Made by a program: the position numbers and the translations under genes. A DNA stretch of 64,000 nucleotides from WLMZ01 sp037140375 (lineage in GTDB: Bacteria; Actinomycetota; Acidimicrobiia; Acidimicrobiales; Ilumatobacteraceae). Shown here piece after piece: positions 52,523 to 61,003 of the stretch. Under the pieces are notes generated by a model. It worked only from the letters and a program-made list of their open reading frames with translations, was not told where the DNA came from and did not search any database. Location: the NCBI GenBank assembly GCA_037140375.1, contig JBAXER010000002.1, forward strand, positions 18,122-82,121, written 5' to 3'. Every line of letters begins with the position of its first letter. Position 1 is the stretch's first letter.

Positions 52523-53196
52523 CAGTTGCTCTCTTCTGCTGCGGGCTCGTCGCCGGCGCTTTCCTCGTTGCCGGCGGCGGCTTCGAGGGTGTCGGTAGTT
52601 ACTTCATCGGTAGCAGCCGAATCTTCGGCGGCATCGACTTCGTCGAGAACCTCGGCAGCGTCGACTTCAGTCGACTCCGATGCGAGGCCCTGGGCACGCT
52701 CACGGCTGCGCTCGACGCGATCACGGCGGGCAGCAGTGCTGCTGACGGCGCCACGACGGCGGCCAGCGGCGGTGCGGTTGGCGTCCTTGGCCTGCAACAC
52801 TGCGATGCGGTCGTCACTGAGACGAGCAACGATCACGGTGATGTGGCAGGTGCGCTTGTTGATTCGGGTACCGCGGCCACGAGCACGTGCTGCGAAGCGG
52901 CGAAGGGTTGGGCCCTCATCGGCGAAACAGGCCAGCACGAACAACTCGTCTGGATCCTGGCCGTCGTTGTTCTGAGCGTTTGCCACCGCGCTAGCGAGCA
53001 CCTTGCGGACAGTGATTGCAATTCCCTTATCGGTGAACTGCAGCACTTCGTCTGCGTGCTTGACCGGGAGGCCGCGGATGATGTTGAGCACGAGGCGTGC
53101 CTTGCTGGCAGAGCTACGCACGTACAGCGCTGAGGCCTTGGTGCCGCCCTTTGAGCCAGCGATGTAATTCTTTTCGTTGAGCTTTGGACCGGTCAT
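52522..53196 (-). CDS. rplV: 50S ribosomal protein L22 with long two-part tail
   Basis: A 224-residue L22, twice the normal 110. The core (about residues 16-125) has RSSASKARLVLNIIRGLPVK and RARGRGTRINKRTCHITVIV. After the core come a basic stretch (RRRGAVSSTAARRDRVERSR) and then about 50 mostly acidic residues ending EPAAEESN. The core is complete. One base is shared with rpsS. Confidence 0.97.
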   Translation of the reverse strand: MTGPKLNEKNYIAGSKGGTKASALYVRSSASKARLVLNIIRGLPVKHADEVLQFTDKGIAITVRKVLASAVANAQNNDGQDPDELFVLACFADEGPTLRRFAARARGRGTRINKRTCHITVIVARLSDDRIAVLQAKDANRTAAGRRRGAVSSTAARRDRVERSRERAQGLASESTEVDAAEVLDEVDAAEDSAATDEVTTDTLEAAAGNEESAGDEPAAEESN

Positions 53197-53480
53197 TATC
53201 GGCGACCCTTCGTGTTCTTCTCTTGGCCAGCGTGGTACCGGAAGGTACGCGTCGGCGAGAACTCACCAAGCTTGTGGCCAACCATTGATTCGGTGACATA
53301 CACGGGGACGTGTTTGCGACCGTCGTGAACGGCAATCGTGTGTCCGACCATGTCGGGGATGATGGTGCTGCGGCGCGACCAGGTCTTGATGACCTTCTTG
53401 TCGTTCGCCGCGTTCATCGCGTCGACCTTCTTCAACAGATGGTCGTCGACGAATGGACCCTTCTTCAGGCTGCGGGACAT
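53196..53480 (-). CDS. rpsS: 30S ribosomal protein S19
   Basis: A 94-residue S19. It begins MSRSLKKGPFVDDHLLKKVD and has WSRRSTIIPDMVGHTIAVHD and GEFSPTRTFRYHAGQ. It lies two bases after rplB. Confidence 0.98.
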   Translation of the reverse strand: MSRSLKKGPFVDDHLLKKVDAMNAANDKKVIKTWSRRSTIIPDMVGHTIAVHDGRKHVPVYVTESMVGHKLGEFSPTRTFRYHAGQEKNTKGRR

Positions 53481-53482
53481 GA

Positions 53483-54319
53483 TTACCTCCGACCCTTGCT
53501 GGTACGGCGGCGGCGAACGATGAGCTGCTGCGACGCCTTCTTCTTGTTGCGAGTACGACCTTCTGGCTTACCCCAAGGCGACACTGGTGGGCGACCGCCC
53601 GAAGTACGACCCTCACCACCACCAAGTGGATGGTCAACTGGGTTCATGGCCACACCGCGGGTTTGTGGGCGAACGCCCTTCCAGCGGTTACGACCGGCCT
53701 TGCCGATGGTGACCAGTTCGTGCTCGCTGTTGCCGACTTCGCCAACAGTTGCACGACAATCGATGAGCACGCGGCGCATTTCGGTGCTGGGCAGACGAAC
53801 CGTTGCGAAACGGCCATCCTTGGCGACGAGCTGAATGGCCATACCGGCCGAACGCCCCATCTTGCCGCCCTGTCCTGGACGCAACTCGACGTTGTGAATG
53901 ACGGTACCGACTGGGATGAAGCGCATTGGCATTGCGTTGCCTGGCTTGACATCGCTGCCCTGACCGCTTTGCACGTGATCGCCAACGCTGAGCCCCTTGG
54001 GAGCCAAGATGTAGGCCTTCTCGCCGTCGGCGTAGTGCAGCAAAGCGATACGGCAGGTGCGGTTTGGATCGTATTCGATGGCCGCGACCTTGGCGATAAC
54101 GCCATCCTTGACGCGGCGGAAGTCGATGATGCGGTACTGACGCTTGTGCCCGCCACCGCGGTGACGTGCAGTCTTGCGACCGTACACGTTGCGGCCGCCG
54201 GTGCGGGCGCGTGTGGCGATGAGGGTCTTTTCCGGAGTCGACTTGGTGATTTCGGAGAAATCAGCCGATGTCTGGAAGCGGCGACCTGCGCTCGTAGGTT
54301 TACGTGAACGAATAGCCAT
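53483..54319 (-). CDS. rplB: 50S ribosomal protein L2
   Basis: A 278-residue L2, required for peptidyl transfer. It has MAIRSRKPTSAGRRFQTSAD, GRKTARHRGGGHKRQYRIID, the conserved histidine region RGVAMNPVDHPLGGGEGRTS and a basic C-terminus. It follows rplW by seven bases. Confidence 0.98.
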   Translation of the reverse strand: MAIRSRKPTSAGRRFQTSADFSEITKSTPEKTLIATRARTGGRNVYGRKTARHRGGGHKRQYRIIDFRRVKDGVIAKVAAIEYDPNRTCRIALLHYADGEKAYILAPKGLSVGDHVQSGQGSDVKPGNAMPMRFIPVGTVIHNVELRPGQGGKMGRSAGMAIQLVAKDGRFATVRLPSTEMRRVLIDCRATVGEVGNSEHELVTIGKAGRNRWKGVRPQTRGVAMNPVDHPLGGGEGRTSGGRPPVSPWGKPEGRTRNKKKASQQLIVRRRRTSKGRR

Positions 54320-54326
54320 TGCGATC

Positions 54327-54617
54327 TCAGTTCTCGAACAGCGGGATGTCGTTGCCCGCTGCCAGGGTGACGATGGCCCGCTTGGTGTCAGGCTTCTTAC
54401 CGTTGCGATTGCTCTTGCGCGCCCGGGTGACCTTGCCCAGACGGTTGAGCGTGTTGACCTTGACGACCTTTACGCCCCAGATTGCCTCGATTGCATCGTG
54501 GATCTCTGGCTTGCTGGCCGATGGGTGCACCTTGAAGGTGTAGACACCCTGCTCGATGAGTGCGTAGCTCTTCTCAGACACCACTGGTGCCAAGATGATG
54601 TCGCGGGGATCTTTCAT
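54327..54617 (-). CDS. rplW: 50S ribosomal protein L23
   Basis: A 96-residue L23 at the tunnel exit, the docking site of trigger factor. It has KDPRDIILAPVVSEKSYALI and TFKVHPSASKPEIHDAIEAI. It overlaps rplD by four bases. Confidence 0.97.
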   Translation of the reverse strand: MKDPRDIILAPVVSEKSYALIEQGVYTFKVHPSASKPEIHDAIEAIWGVKVVKVNTLNRLGKVTRARKSNRNGKKPDTKRAIVTLAAGNDIPLFEN

Positions 54618-55315
54618 GACTGCTCCGTTTCAGCGGTCTCGTCGGCCTGGGCTGCCTTCTTGGCCGGAGCCTTCTTGGCGGCCTTGGCAGGTGCTTGCAC
54701 GTCGCCAGCCTCACCAGGAAGGTTGTCCTTGGTGAAGACGATGGTCTCGTTGCACAAGATGTCGTAGGCATTGAGCTCGGCAACTTCGAGCAGCTGCACC
54801 GAAGGAAGGTTGCGGAAGCTCTTGATTGCGTTGATGTCTTCGCGACCGTGCACGATCAAGACCGAGCCGTTGATGCCGAGCGCTGCAAGCGCTGCTGAGG
54901 CTGACTTGGTGCTTGGGGCGTCGAAGCCCCACGAATCGACAACGATGATCTTGCCTTCGTTGGCGCGGTCGGACAGTGCCGAACGCAGCGCAAGCTTGAT
55001 CATCTTCTTTGGTGTCTTTTGGCTGTACTTACGAGGCTTTGGACCGAGCGCAACGCCACCACCGCTGAAGTGTGGGGCACGAGTCGAACCCTGACGTGCG
55101 CTACCGGTGCCCTTTTGCTTGAGTGGCTTCTTGCCACCGCCGCTGACTTCGGCACGGGTCTTGGTGCTCTGCGTGCCGGCACGACGGTGGGCCAGCTGAG
55201 CTGTGACCACTTGGTGCATGACAGGCACGTTGGGCTGGATGCCGAACATCGCGCCATCGAGCTCGAGGCTACCGACGTCGCTGCCCTTGGCAGATTTGAG
55301 TGCTACGGAAGCCAT
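54614..55315 (-). CDS. rplD: 50S ribosomal protein L4 with C-terminal extension
   Basis: A 233-residue L4. Core motifs are RRAGTQSTKTRAEVSGGGKK, KGTGSARQGSTRAPHFSGGG and ALSDRANEGKIIVVD. After the core end near residue 208 follows an Ala/Lys/Glu-rich tail. In other bacteria L4 represses its own S10 operon; the region upstream is the candidate leader at 55959-56355. It starts five bases after rplC. Confidence 0.97.
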   Translation of the reverse strand: MASVALKSAKGSDVGSLELDGAMFGIQPNVPVMHQVVTAQLAHRRAGTQSTKTRAEVSGGGKKPLKQKGTGSARQGSTRAPHFSGGGVALGPKPRKYSQKTPKKMIKLALRSALSDRANEGKIIVVDSWGFDAPSTKSASAALAALGINGSVLIVHGREDINAIKSFRNLPSVQLLEVAELNAYDILCNETIVFTKDNLPGEAGDVQAPAKAAKKAPAKKAAQADETAETEQS

Positions 55316-55319
55316 GAGG

Positions 55320-55958
55320 TCACTTCCCCTTCACTGCGTTACGGACGATGACAACGCCACCGTTGGGGCCTGGAATTGAACCCTTGATGAGCAGCAGACC
55401 GCGCTCGAGATCGGCCTCGACAATTTCGAGGTTCATCGTGGTGACCTGCTCGTTGCCCATGTGACCAGCCATTTTGAGGCCCTTGAGCACTCGACCTGGG
55501 TAGCTACACGAACCGATTGAGCCCGGTGCACGGTGATGCTTGTGGTTACCGTGGCTGGCGCCTTGGCCCTTGAAGTTGTGACGCTTCATGACGCCTGCGG
55601 TGCCCTTACCACGGCTCACAGCCGTGACATCGACCTTTTGGCCCTTGACCAGGGTGTCTACCGTGATCTCTTGACCAACGGAGAACCCATCGACTGACTC
55701 GAGGCGCAGTTCAACGAGGCGACGACCAGGGGCTACCCCAGCTGCTGCAAAGTGACCCGCTTCGGGTTTGGTGAGCTTTTTTGCGTCCTTGTGGCCATAC
55801 GTAACCTGAAGGGCCGTATAGCCGTCGCGTTCGGTGGTCTTCACTTGGACCACGCGAGCCGGCTCGACGCGCAGGACTGTGACCGGGACAATTCGATTGT
55901 CCTCGGCCCATACCTGGGTCATGCCGACTTTTTCGCCGACGATCGCTTGTTGTGCCAT
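55320..55958 (-). CDS. rplC: 50S ribosomal protein L3
   Basis: A 212-residue L3. It begins MAQQAIVGEKVGMTQVWAED, has GTAGVMKRHNFKGQGASHGN and HRAPGSIGSCSYPGRVLKGL. ATG at 55958 is the family start; the in-frame ATG 37 codons earlier is rejected. It is the first gene of the S10-spc-alpha block here, because rpsJ is 7.7 kb away. Confidence 0.97.
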   Translation of the reverse strand: MAQQAIVGEKVGMTQVWAEDNRIVPVTVLRVEPARVVQVKTTERDGYTALQVTYGHKDAKKLTKPEAGHFAAAGVAPGRRLVELRLESVDGFSVGQEITVDTLVKGQKVDVTAVSRGKGTAGVMKRHNFKGQGASHGNHKHHRAPGSIGSCSYPGRVLKGLKMAGHMGNEQVTTMNLEIVEADLERGLLLIKGSIPGPNGGVVIVRNAVKGK

Positions 55959-56355
55959 GGCGGCAGCCTTTTCGTCCGGACCGGGGTTACCCGGATACTG
56001 GTGTGAAACGTGTATTCGCTCGTGATGCCTTGCGGCCGAGCGCCTTTCACGCAAATGCTCCGAGGGCACGGCCCACGGAGCATCAAGTTCGGTTGTCGCC
56101 GTGCGGTTCCGGGCAGTGAATCTGCTCGGCGCACACGGACTTCAGTTCAATCACTTCAAAATCGTGTATCAGCGAGGCGAAAAGCCCTTCTGACACGAGT
56201 GTGAAATGCTACCCCCGGTTTATTCAGATGCCACACGGATGCGCGCCTTTTCGCGAGGGTCCGGGCTGCCGCCGCTTCTGACCACCCAACTTGCTACGGT
56301 CACCACGGCAAGACGGAGGATTTGTGCGCCTATTCAGCAACAAATTGAGGGTTCC
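55959..56355. other. 397-base divergent intergenic region: leader of the rplC operon
   Basis: There is no gene here. It separates rplC (minus) from the trypsin-like lipoprotein gene (plus), so it must hold promoters for both. I see one strong hairpin (56055-56083) and short AT-richer stretches near 56140-56170, but no promoter pair I would vouch for. A GAGGG site precedes the protease start at 56356. Confidence 0.6.
56055..56083 (-). promoter_or_regulatory. Leader hairpin upstream of rplC
   Basis: An 8-bp perfect stem (56055-56062 with 56076-56083) continues, after one mismatch, into a second 4-bp stem (GGGC/GCCC). It is about 100 bases before the rplC start and there is no upstream minus-strand gene for it to terminate, so it would lie in the mRNA leader. 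A role in ribosomal-protein feedback is possible. Confidence 0.45.
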
Positions 56356-57081
56356 ATGCGTCTTCGTCTCGTAGTTGTTGCGATGTTGGCGCTCGCCAGT
56401 TGCGCATCCGTCGGCGACGTCGACGATGTCGACGACGAATCCTACGACGCACAGCCCGACCTGGACGACATCGCCCTGTCGAGCGCGGTGGCCATCCGCG
56501 CAACCGGCTGCGCACCTGGCTCGATTCGCGGTGCAGGCGCTGTGATCGAGGGCGGATTCGTGCTCACGGCCGCCCACGTTGTCGCCGGCGCCAGTTCGAT
56601 CACGGTGCAACCAGCCAACAATCCGCCCGGGGATCAACCGCGCCTTGCGCATCTCGTTGCACTTGACCCCAACAACGACCTCGCCTTGTTGGCGATTGCG
56701 GGCTCAGCATTGCCAGAGCTGCCCGTCGCTGTTGGTGCGGCTACTGGTGCGGGCGTTGCCATTGTCTTTCGTGAATCGAAAGCGGTGGTGCATCCATTCG
56801 TGATCACACGACCGGTGCAGGTTCGAATTCTCGATATTTACGGGCAGCGCACCGTGACACGCGAGAGCTACCAAGTGGCCACTGGGATTTCTCGAGGAGA
56901 CTCGGGGGCAGTGCTCATCGGCCCCGAAGGTACGGCCGCGGGAGTCCTGTACGCCCGAAGCGACGAATCCGACGACCGCGCATGGGCCACGACCATGGCT
57001 CCTGTGCCTCGATTGATCGACCAAGCGCGGCTCGTGGATCCGACTATCGGAATCAACATCGGCGCCTGCGCACCCGACTAA
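56356..57081 (+). CDS. Trypsin-like serine protease lipoprotein
   Basis: A 241-residue protein with a lipoprotein signal (MRLRLVVVAMLALASC, lipobox cysteine at residue 16), an acidic linker (DVDDVDDESYDAQPDLDD) and a chymotrypsin-fold domain. The triad is visible: histidine in VLTAAHVVAG, aspartate in DPNNDLALLAI, serine in ISRGDSGAVLIG. There is no PDZ domain. It probably acts outside the membrane. ATG at 56356 follows GAGGG at good spacing. Confidence 0.85.
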   Translation: MRLRLVVVAMLALASCASVGDVDDVDDESYDAQPDLDDIALSSAVAIRATGCAPGSIRGAGAVIEGGFVLTAAHVVAGASSITVQPANNPPGDQPRLAHLVALDPNNDLALLAIAGSALPELPVAVGAATGAGVAIVFRESKAVVHPFVITRPVQVRILDIYGQRTVTRESYQVATGISRGDSGAVLIGPEGTAAGVLYARSDESDDRAWATTMAPVPRLIDQARLVDPTIGINIGACAPD

Positions 57082-57090
57082 CGGCTTGAG

Positions 57091-57870
57091 CTATACGCCT
57101 GAGCCGTGACGTCCCTCACCTGCAGAGAACCGGCCCGCACCCTCGAGGGTCTCACCGCTGCGGATGGTGTCGAGACCGATTCGAGTCTCATTGGCGAGTG
57201 CGTCATCGATCGAGAGATCCCACTGGTCGTACGAGCTTTGACGATCTCCGCGCATACACACCTGAGGAAACGATCCGATCTGGCGCGCCAACTCGATTGC
57301 TTGCGTCAACGCGGATCCGGTCTCACAGAGGCGATTCGCGAGGCCCATCCGCAGCGCTTCGTCGCCGCTGACACCTCGACCCGTGAGAATCAGATCGAGG
57401 GCATGGCTGTGGCCCAACAACCGAGCCAGGCGCACGGTGCCGCCATCAACGAGCGGCACACCCCATCGTCGGCAAAAGACCCCGAACACTGCGTCGGTGG
57501 CGGCAACACGAAGATCACACCATGCTGCGAGCTCGAGGCCGCCAGCGACTGCGTGACCCTCGACAGCGGCGATAACCGGCTTTGACAAATGCATTCGCGA
57601 CGGCCCCATCGGACCATCGACTGACATGTCGTGGTCGACCCGATTACCCCGGCCATCGAAAATGCCCTTGAGGTCGGCGCCAGCGCAGAACGTGCCATGC
57701 GCTCCGGTGAGTACGGCAACGAGCAACGAATCATCGGCCTCAAAGCGCCGAAACGCATCGGCCAGAAGCACGGCCGTTGGGCCGTCTACAGCGTTGCGGG
57801 CCGCGGGTCGATTGATGGTAATTACTGCCACCGACTCGTCGACAACAAACAGAACCGGTTCATCGTTCAT
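57091..57870 (-). CDS. Enoyl-CoA hydratase/isomerase family protein
   Basis: A 259-residue crotonase-fold protein. It has VAVITINRPAARNAVDG, the oxyanion-hole segment GTFCAGADLKGI and EGHAVAGGLELAAWCDLRVA, where the second catalytic-region glutamate (GGLELA) is kept, and RRWGVPLVDGGTVRL. A hydration or isomerisation role in fatty-acid or aromatic acyl-CoA breakdown is likely; substrate unknown. Confidence 0.86.
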   Translation of the reverse strand: MNDEPVLFVVDESVAVITINRPAARNAVDGPTAVLLADAFRRFEADDSLLVAVLTGAHGTFCAGADLKGIFDGRGNRVDHDMSVDGPMGPSRMHLSKPVIAAVEGHAVAGGLELAAWCDLRVAATDAVFGVFCRRWGVPLVDGGTVRLARLLGHSHALDLILTGRGVSGDEALRMGLANRLCETGSALTQAIELARQIGSFPQVCMRGDRQSSYDQWDLSIDDALANETRIGLDTIRSGETLEGAGRFSAGEGRHGSGV

Positions 57871-57879
57871 CAGCGCACC

Positions 57880-59076
57880 TTAGGGGAAACGCTTGCCCAG
57901 CCATTCGGCCACGATGCCCAACGCTTCAGGGCGATGGCCTTCGAGGTAGTGCGGCGCACCCTTGAGTTCGACATAGGTCTTGTCGGCAGCACCCGAGTTA
58001 TCGACGATCTCTTTGGCTTGCCACAACCGAATCTCGGTGTCGGCTGTGGGGTGCACCAAGATTGTGGGCACCTTTACGTGAGGCATCGTGTCGGCCAGCT
58101 TGGCGTGGCTACTCAATCCCGACCATGTGCTGAGCCAGCCCCGGGCAGTCATCGTTCGAGCAAGCCCGCCACGGCCGTAGTTCGCATCAAGCGGGTCGGG
58201 AAAGGCAAACAGCGATCCCACCGGCCTGTCGTCGGGATCGATGGACACGTCGAGATACGCCGGGTCGGCGAGCGTGCGATAAATCGTGAGGTACTTGGTG
58301 AATACCGCTCGGCGACGCTGTTCGCGCCACACGGCGGCATCGCCCTTATCGATGGTGCGTAGCTGTCGACCCGCCGCCTCAGCCTCGGCGATGGAAGCCT
58401 TCGCGATGGCATCGATACGCGCCACGCGCGCCACCTGCGCTGCTCGATAGCGGGTGAGCCACTCAGGGTCGTATTCGCAGCGACCAGGCCACGGCTGCCA
58501 GCCGTTGTCGGGGTTGTACATGTCGAGCTCGGGAATCGTGGAGAACGGATCGGTCTCGTCGGCCACGCTGGGATCGATGACCTGCAGCATGAACACCCCC
58601 TCGCCGGGGTGCGCTGCCATTCCGATCCATCCATCGCCGATGCCAAGTTGGGCCTGGGCCATCGCCATCAACGACCCGCCGCCAGAGTTGCCGAGCAACA
58701 CCACTGCCTCGGCGCCGCGTCGCTTCATTTCGTCGTGCGCTGTCTGCACGTCGATGATGCACGACTCGTGCAAACAGTCGGTGTCGTTGTTCATGTAACG
58801 AGTGCCGAAGCCCAGAACTGCATAGCCTGCTGCAGCTAACAGCGGGCAGGCGTAGTGCACGCTGAAGTCACCACGGGGGTGACTCAGGATGACTGCCGTT
58901 TTCCAAGGCGTGCCCACCGGCGGAGTCCACAGCACACCACGCACCAGCGAACCATCTGGCGACACCAAGCGAATCGATTCGCGTTGCACATCGACGTTTG
59001 GCTTGTCCTCAGGCAGTGGCCAATAGTTCAATCCAAACGGACGGCGACCACCGAGATGAGCATCAAGTTCGAGCAT
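57880..59076 (-). CDS. Alpha/beta hydrolase
   Basis: A 398-residue alpha/beta hydrolase. The nucleophile serine is in VVLLGNSGGGSLMAMAQ near residue 130, the upstream oxyanion motif is ILSHPRGDFSVHYACPLLAA, and the C-terminal region has TILVHPTADTEIRLWQA and GAPHYLEGHRPEA for aspartate and histidine. The long insertion (about 180-290) would form a lid. It is nine bases before the enoyl-CoA hydratase gene on the same strand, so the two are likely an operon. Substrate unknown. Confidence 0.82.
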   Translation of the reverse strand: MLELDAHLGGRRPFGLNYWPLPEDKPNVDVQRESIRLVSPDGSLVRGVLWTPPVGTPWKTAVILSHPRGDFSVHYACPLLAAAGYAVLGFGTRYMNNDTDCLHESCIIDVQTAHDEMKRRGAEAVVLLGNSGGGSLMAMAQAQLGIGDGWIGMAAHPGEGVFMLQVIDPSVADETDPFSTIPELDMYNPDNGWQPWPGRCEYDPEWLTRYRAAQVARVARIDAIAKASIAEAEAAGRQLRTIDKGDAAVWREQRRRAVFTKYLTIYRTLADPAYLDVSIDPDDRPVGSLFAFPDPLDANYGRGGLARTMTARGWLSTWSGLSSHAKLADTMPHVKVPTILVHPTADTEIRLWQAKEIVDNSGAADKTYVELKGAPHYLEGHRPEALGIVAEWLGKRFP

Positions 59077-59110
59077 GCACGCAGACTATGCACGCAGGTT
59101 CACCACTGGA

Positions 59111-60127
59111 TCAGTGGGCGCCAGGGACCCCGACTCTTGGGAGCCCAGCGCGAACCCACGCATTGAACCCGCCGACCAAATCGGTGGCGCGGCCGAAGCC
59201 AAGCCGTTGCAGCGTTGCGGCGGCGAGGCTCGACGAGTATCCGTCGTTGCACACCAGAACGATTCGTTGGTCGAATCCACTGAGTCCCGCTTCGGTGTAT
59301 CCGCTGGCGGGATCGACGCGCCACTCGACCACGGACAACGGGACATGCACGCTGCCGTTGATGTAGCCGTCGCGTTCGCGATCACGGCTTTGGCGGGTGT
59401 CGAGCACTACGAGCTCGCCCTCGCTTGAAAGCTCGCGATGAAGATCGGTTGGCGACACGCGCCCAAGCGAGGAACGCGCCTCGGCCACAAGATCGTGCAC
59501 GGTGAATCGATCGGAGCGTCGATGCACCGACACGTGATAGTCGCCGGGGCCGACAAAGGGCTGGCGATCCCATGTGCTGAATCGCTCGCTCAGCTCGAAC
59601 CCACTGGCCGCGCAGTCGTCATCCCACTGCTGCAACGAGTAGCCACCGGGCTCGAGGGCAAAGCCGGCGATGAGCACACCGTTGGGCTCAAGATGCTGAG
59701 CCATGTTGTGAACAATGAGCCGACGGTCGTTGGGCTCACAAAAAATCATGACGTTGCCGGGCATCGCAATGGTGGTGAAACGGCGCGGCAACTGCATACG
59801 CGCAAGATCCTCGACGAGCCATTGCATCTGTGGTTGTTTGCGCTGGGCGGCGTTGACCATGTCGGCATCAAGATCGACGCCAACAACTTCGTAGCCGCGC
59901 CGCTCGAGTTCGATGGCGATACGCCCGGTGCCGCACCCGGCGTCAAGCACGCTCGCCTGCGCGTACGACGCAATGAAATCGGCTTCGCCATGCACATCGT
60001 GTCCGGCGGCGGCCATCTGCTCGAAGCGCCTGTCGTACGCGCCGATGTCGATCTTGCGTCGCCACTCGACCCAGCGCGCTGACACCGCTGCCGCATTCGA
60101 GAAATCGGTTGCTCCAGATTCAGCCAC
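59111..60127 (-). CDS. SAM-dependent methyltransferase fused to a rhodanese domain
   Basis: A 338-residue fusion. The first 230 residues are a class I methyltransferase with SAM motif VLDAGCGTGRIAIELERRGY, then VVGVDLDADMV and ALEPGGYSLQQWDD. Residues about 240-335 form a rhodanese domain with VVLDTRQSRDRERDGYINGS and the active cysteine in IVLVCNDGYSSSLAA. I choose GTG at 60127 (VAESGATDF). The combination could link methylation with sulfur transfer, but no substrate is evident. Confidence 0.82.
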   Translation of the reverse strand: MAESGATDFSNAAAVSARWVEWRRKIDIGAYDRRFEQMAAAGHDVHGEADFIASYAQASVLDAGCGTGRIAIELERRGYEVVGVDLDADMVNAAQRKQPQMQWLVEDLARMQLPRRFTTIAMPGNVMIFCEPNDRRLIVHNMAQHLEPNGVLIAGFALEPGGYSLQQWDDDCAASGFELSERFSTWDRQPFVGPGDYHVSVHRRSDRFTVHDLVAEARSSLGRVSPTDLHRELSSEGELVVLDTRQSRDRERDGYINGSVHVPLSVVEWRVDPASGYTEAGLSGFDQRIVLVCNDGYSSSLAAATLQRLGFGRATDLVGGFNAWVRAGLPRVGVPGAH

Positions 60128-60184
60128 GGGCGAGATTGTACGACGTCTGTGCCTCCGCAGATCCGGTCGATCTACGATGCCCAG

Positions 60185-61003
60185 ATGAAGCCGGACGACA
60201 TCGAGACGTTCCAACGCGATGGTGTGGTGGTGCTACGCAATCTCGTGAGCGGCGGTGTGCTCGATGAATTGGCCGGGGCCGTTGAGCTGAACCTTGCAGA
60301 GCCAGGCGAGTGGGCAACCGATTACACCCCATCTGGTTCAACCGGACGGTTCTTCGGTGACTACGTGAACTGGCCCCGAATTGATGGCTATCGCCACGCG
60401 GCTCTCGATTCGTCGCTGCCGTTCGCAGCCCGCCAACTCATGCGCAGCACGACCGCCCGTTTCTTTCACGAGCACGTCTTAGTGAAAGAGCCATCCACAA
60501 CCGAGATCACTCCGTGGCATCACGACGAGCCCTACTACTGCGTTGATGGCGCTCAGAACGTGAGCCTGTGGATCTCGCTCGACCCTGTGCCCAAGGCTGC
60601 CGGAGTTGAGTTCGTTGTGGGGTCGCACCTGTGGGGCCGCCGTTTCGTACCTCGCCGGTTTGCCGACTCGGTTGCGTATGCCGCTGCCGAGAACGGATTC
60701 GAACTGGTGCCCGACATCGAGGCGAACCGCGACGAGCACGAGATCGTGTCATTCGACATTGAACCCGGCGACGTCTTGGCCTTTCATTTTCGAACACTGC
60801 ACGCAGCGCCGGGTACGGCCGGGCTGACTCCGCATCGTCGGCGCGCCGTGAGCCTGCGATACCTCGGGGACGACGCCGTGTACGCCCTACGACCGTGGCT
60901 TCATTCACCGCCGTTCGCGCAGCACAAGCTCGTGCTTGGTGAACCCCTCGACGATTGGCGCTTTCCGCTCATCGCTTCCACCGCCCCACCGCCAGCGCAC
61001 TGA
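60185..61003 (+). CDS. Phytanoyl-CoA dioxygenase family protein
   Basis: A 272-residue Fe(II)/2-oxoglutarate-dependent dioxygenase. The iron ligands His and Asp are in ITPWHHDEPYYCVDG near residues 119-121, and the distal histidine is in FHFRTLHAAPGT, with the 2-oxoglutarate arginine in PHRRRAVSLRYLGDD. The N-terminal region (MKPDDIETFQRDGVVVLRNL) is also typical. It would hydroxylate a small molecule, not identifiable here. Its stop codon is back to back with the convergent htrA-like gene. Confidence 0.86.
   Translation: MKPDDIETFQRDGVVVLRNLVSGGVLDELAGAVELNLAEPGEWATDYTPSGSTGRFFGDYVNWPRIDGYRHAALDSSLPFAARQLMRSTTARFFHEHVLVKEPSTTEITPWHHDEPYYCVDGAQNVSLWISLDPVPKAAGVEFVVGSHLWGRRFVPRRFADSVAYAAAENGFELVPDIEANRDEHEIVSFDIEPGDVLAFHFRTLHAAPGTAGLTPHRRRAVSLRYLGDDAVYALRPWLHSPPFAQHKLVLGEPLDDWRFPLIASTAPPPAH

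Noticed and set aside
56324..56374. 16-codon GTG frame behind GGAGG upstream of the protease gene, possible leader peptide
   Set aside because: It overlaps the protease start in another frame and has no run of regulatory codons; too short to support.
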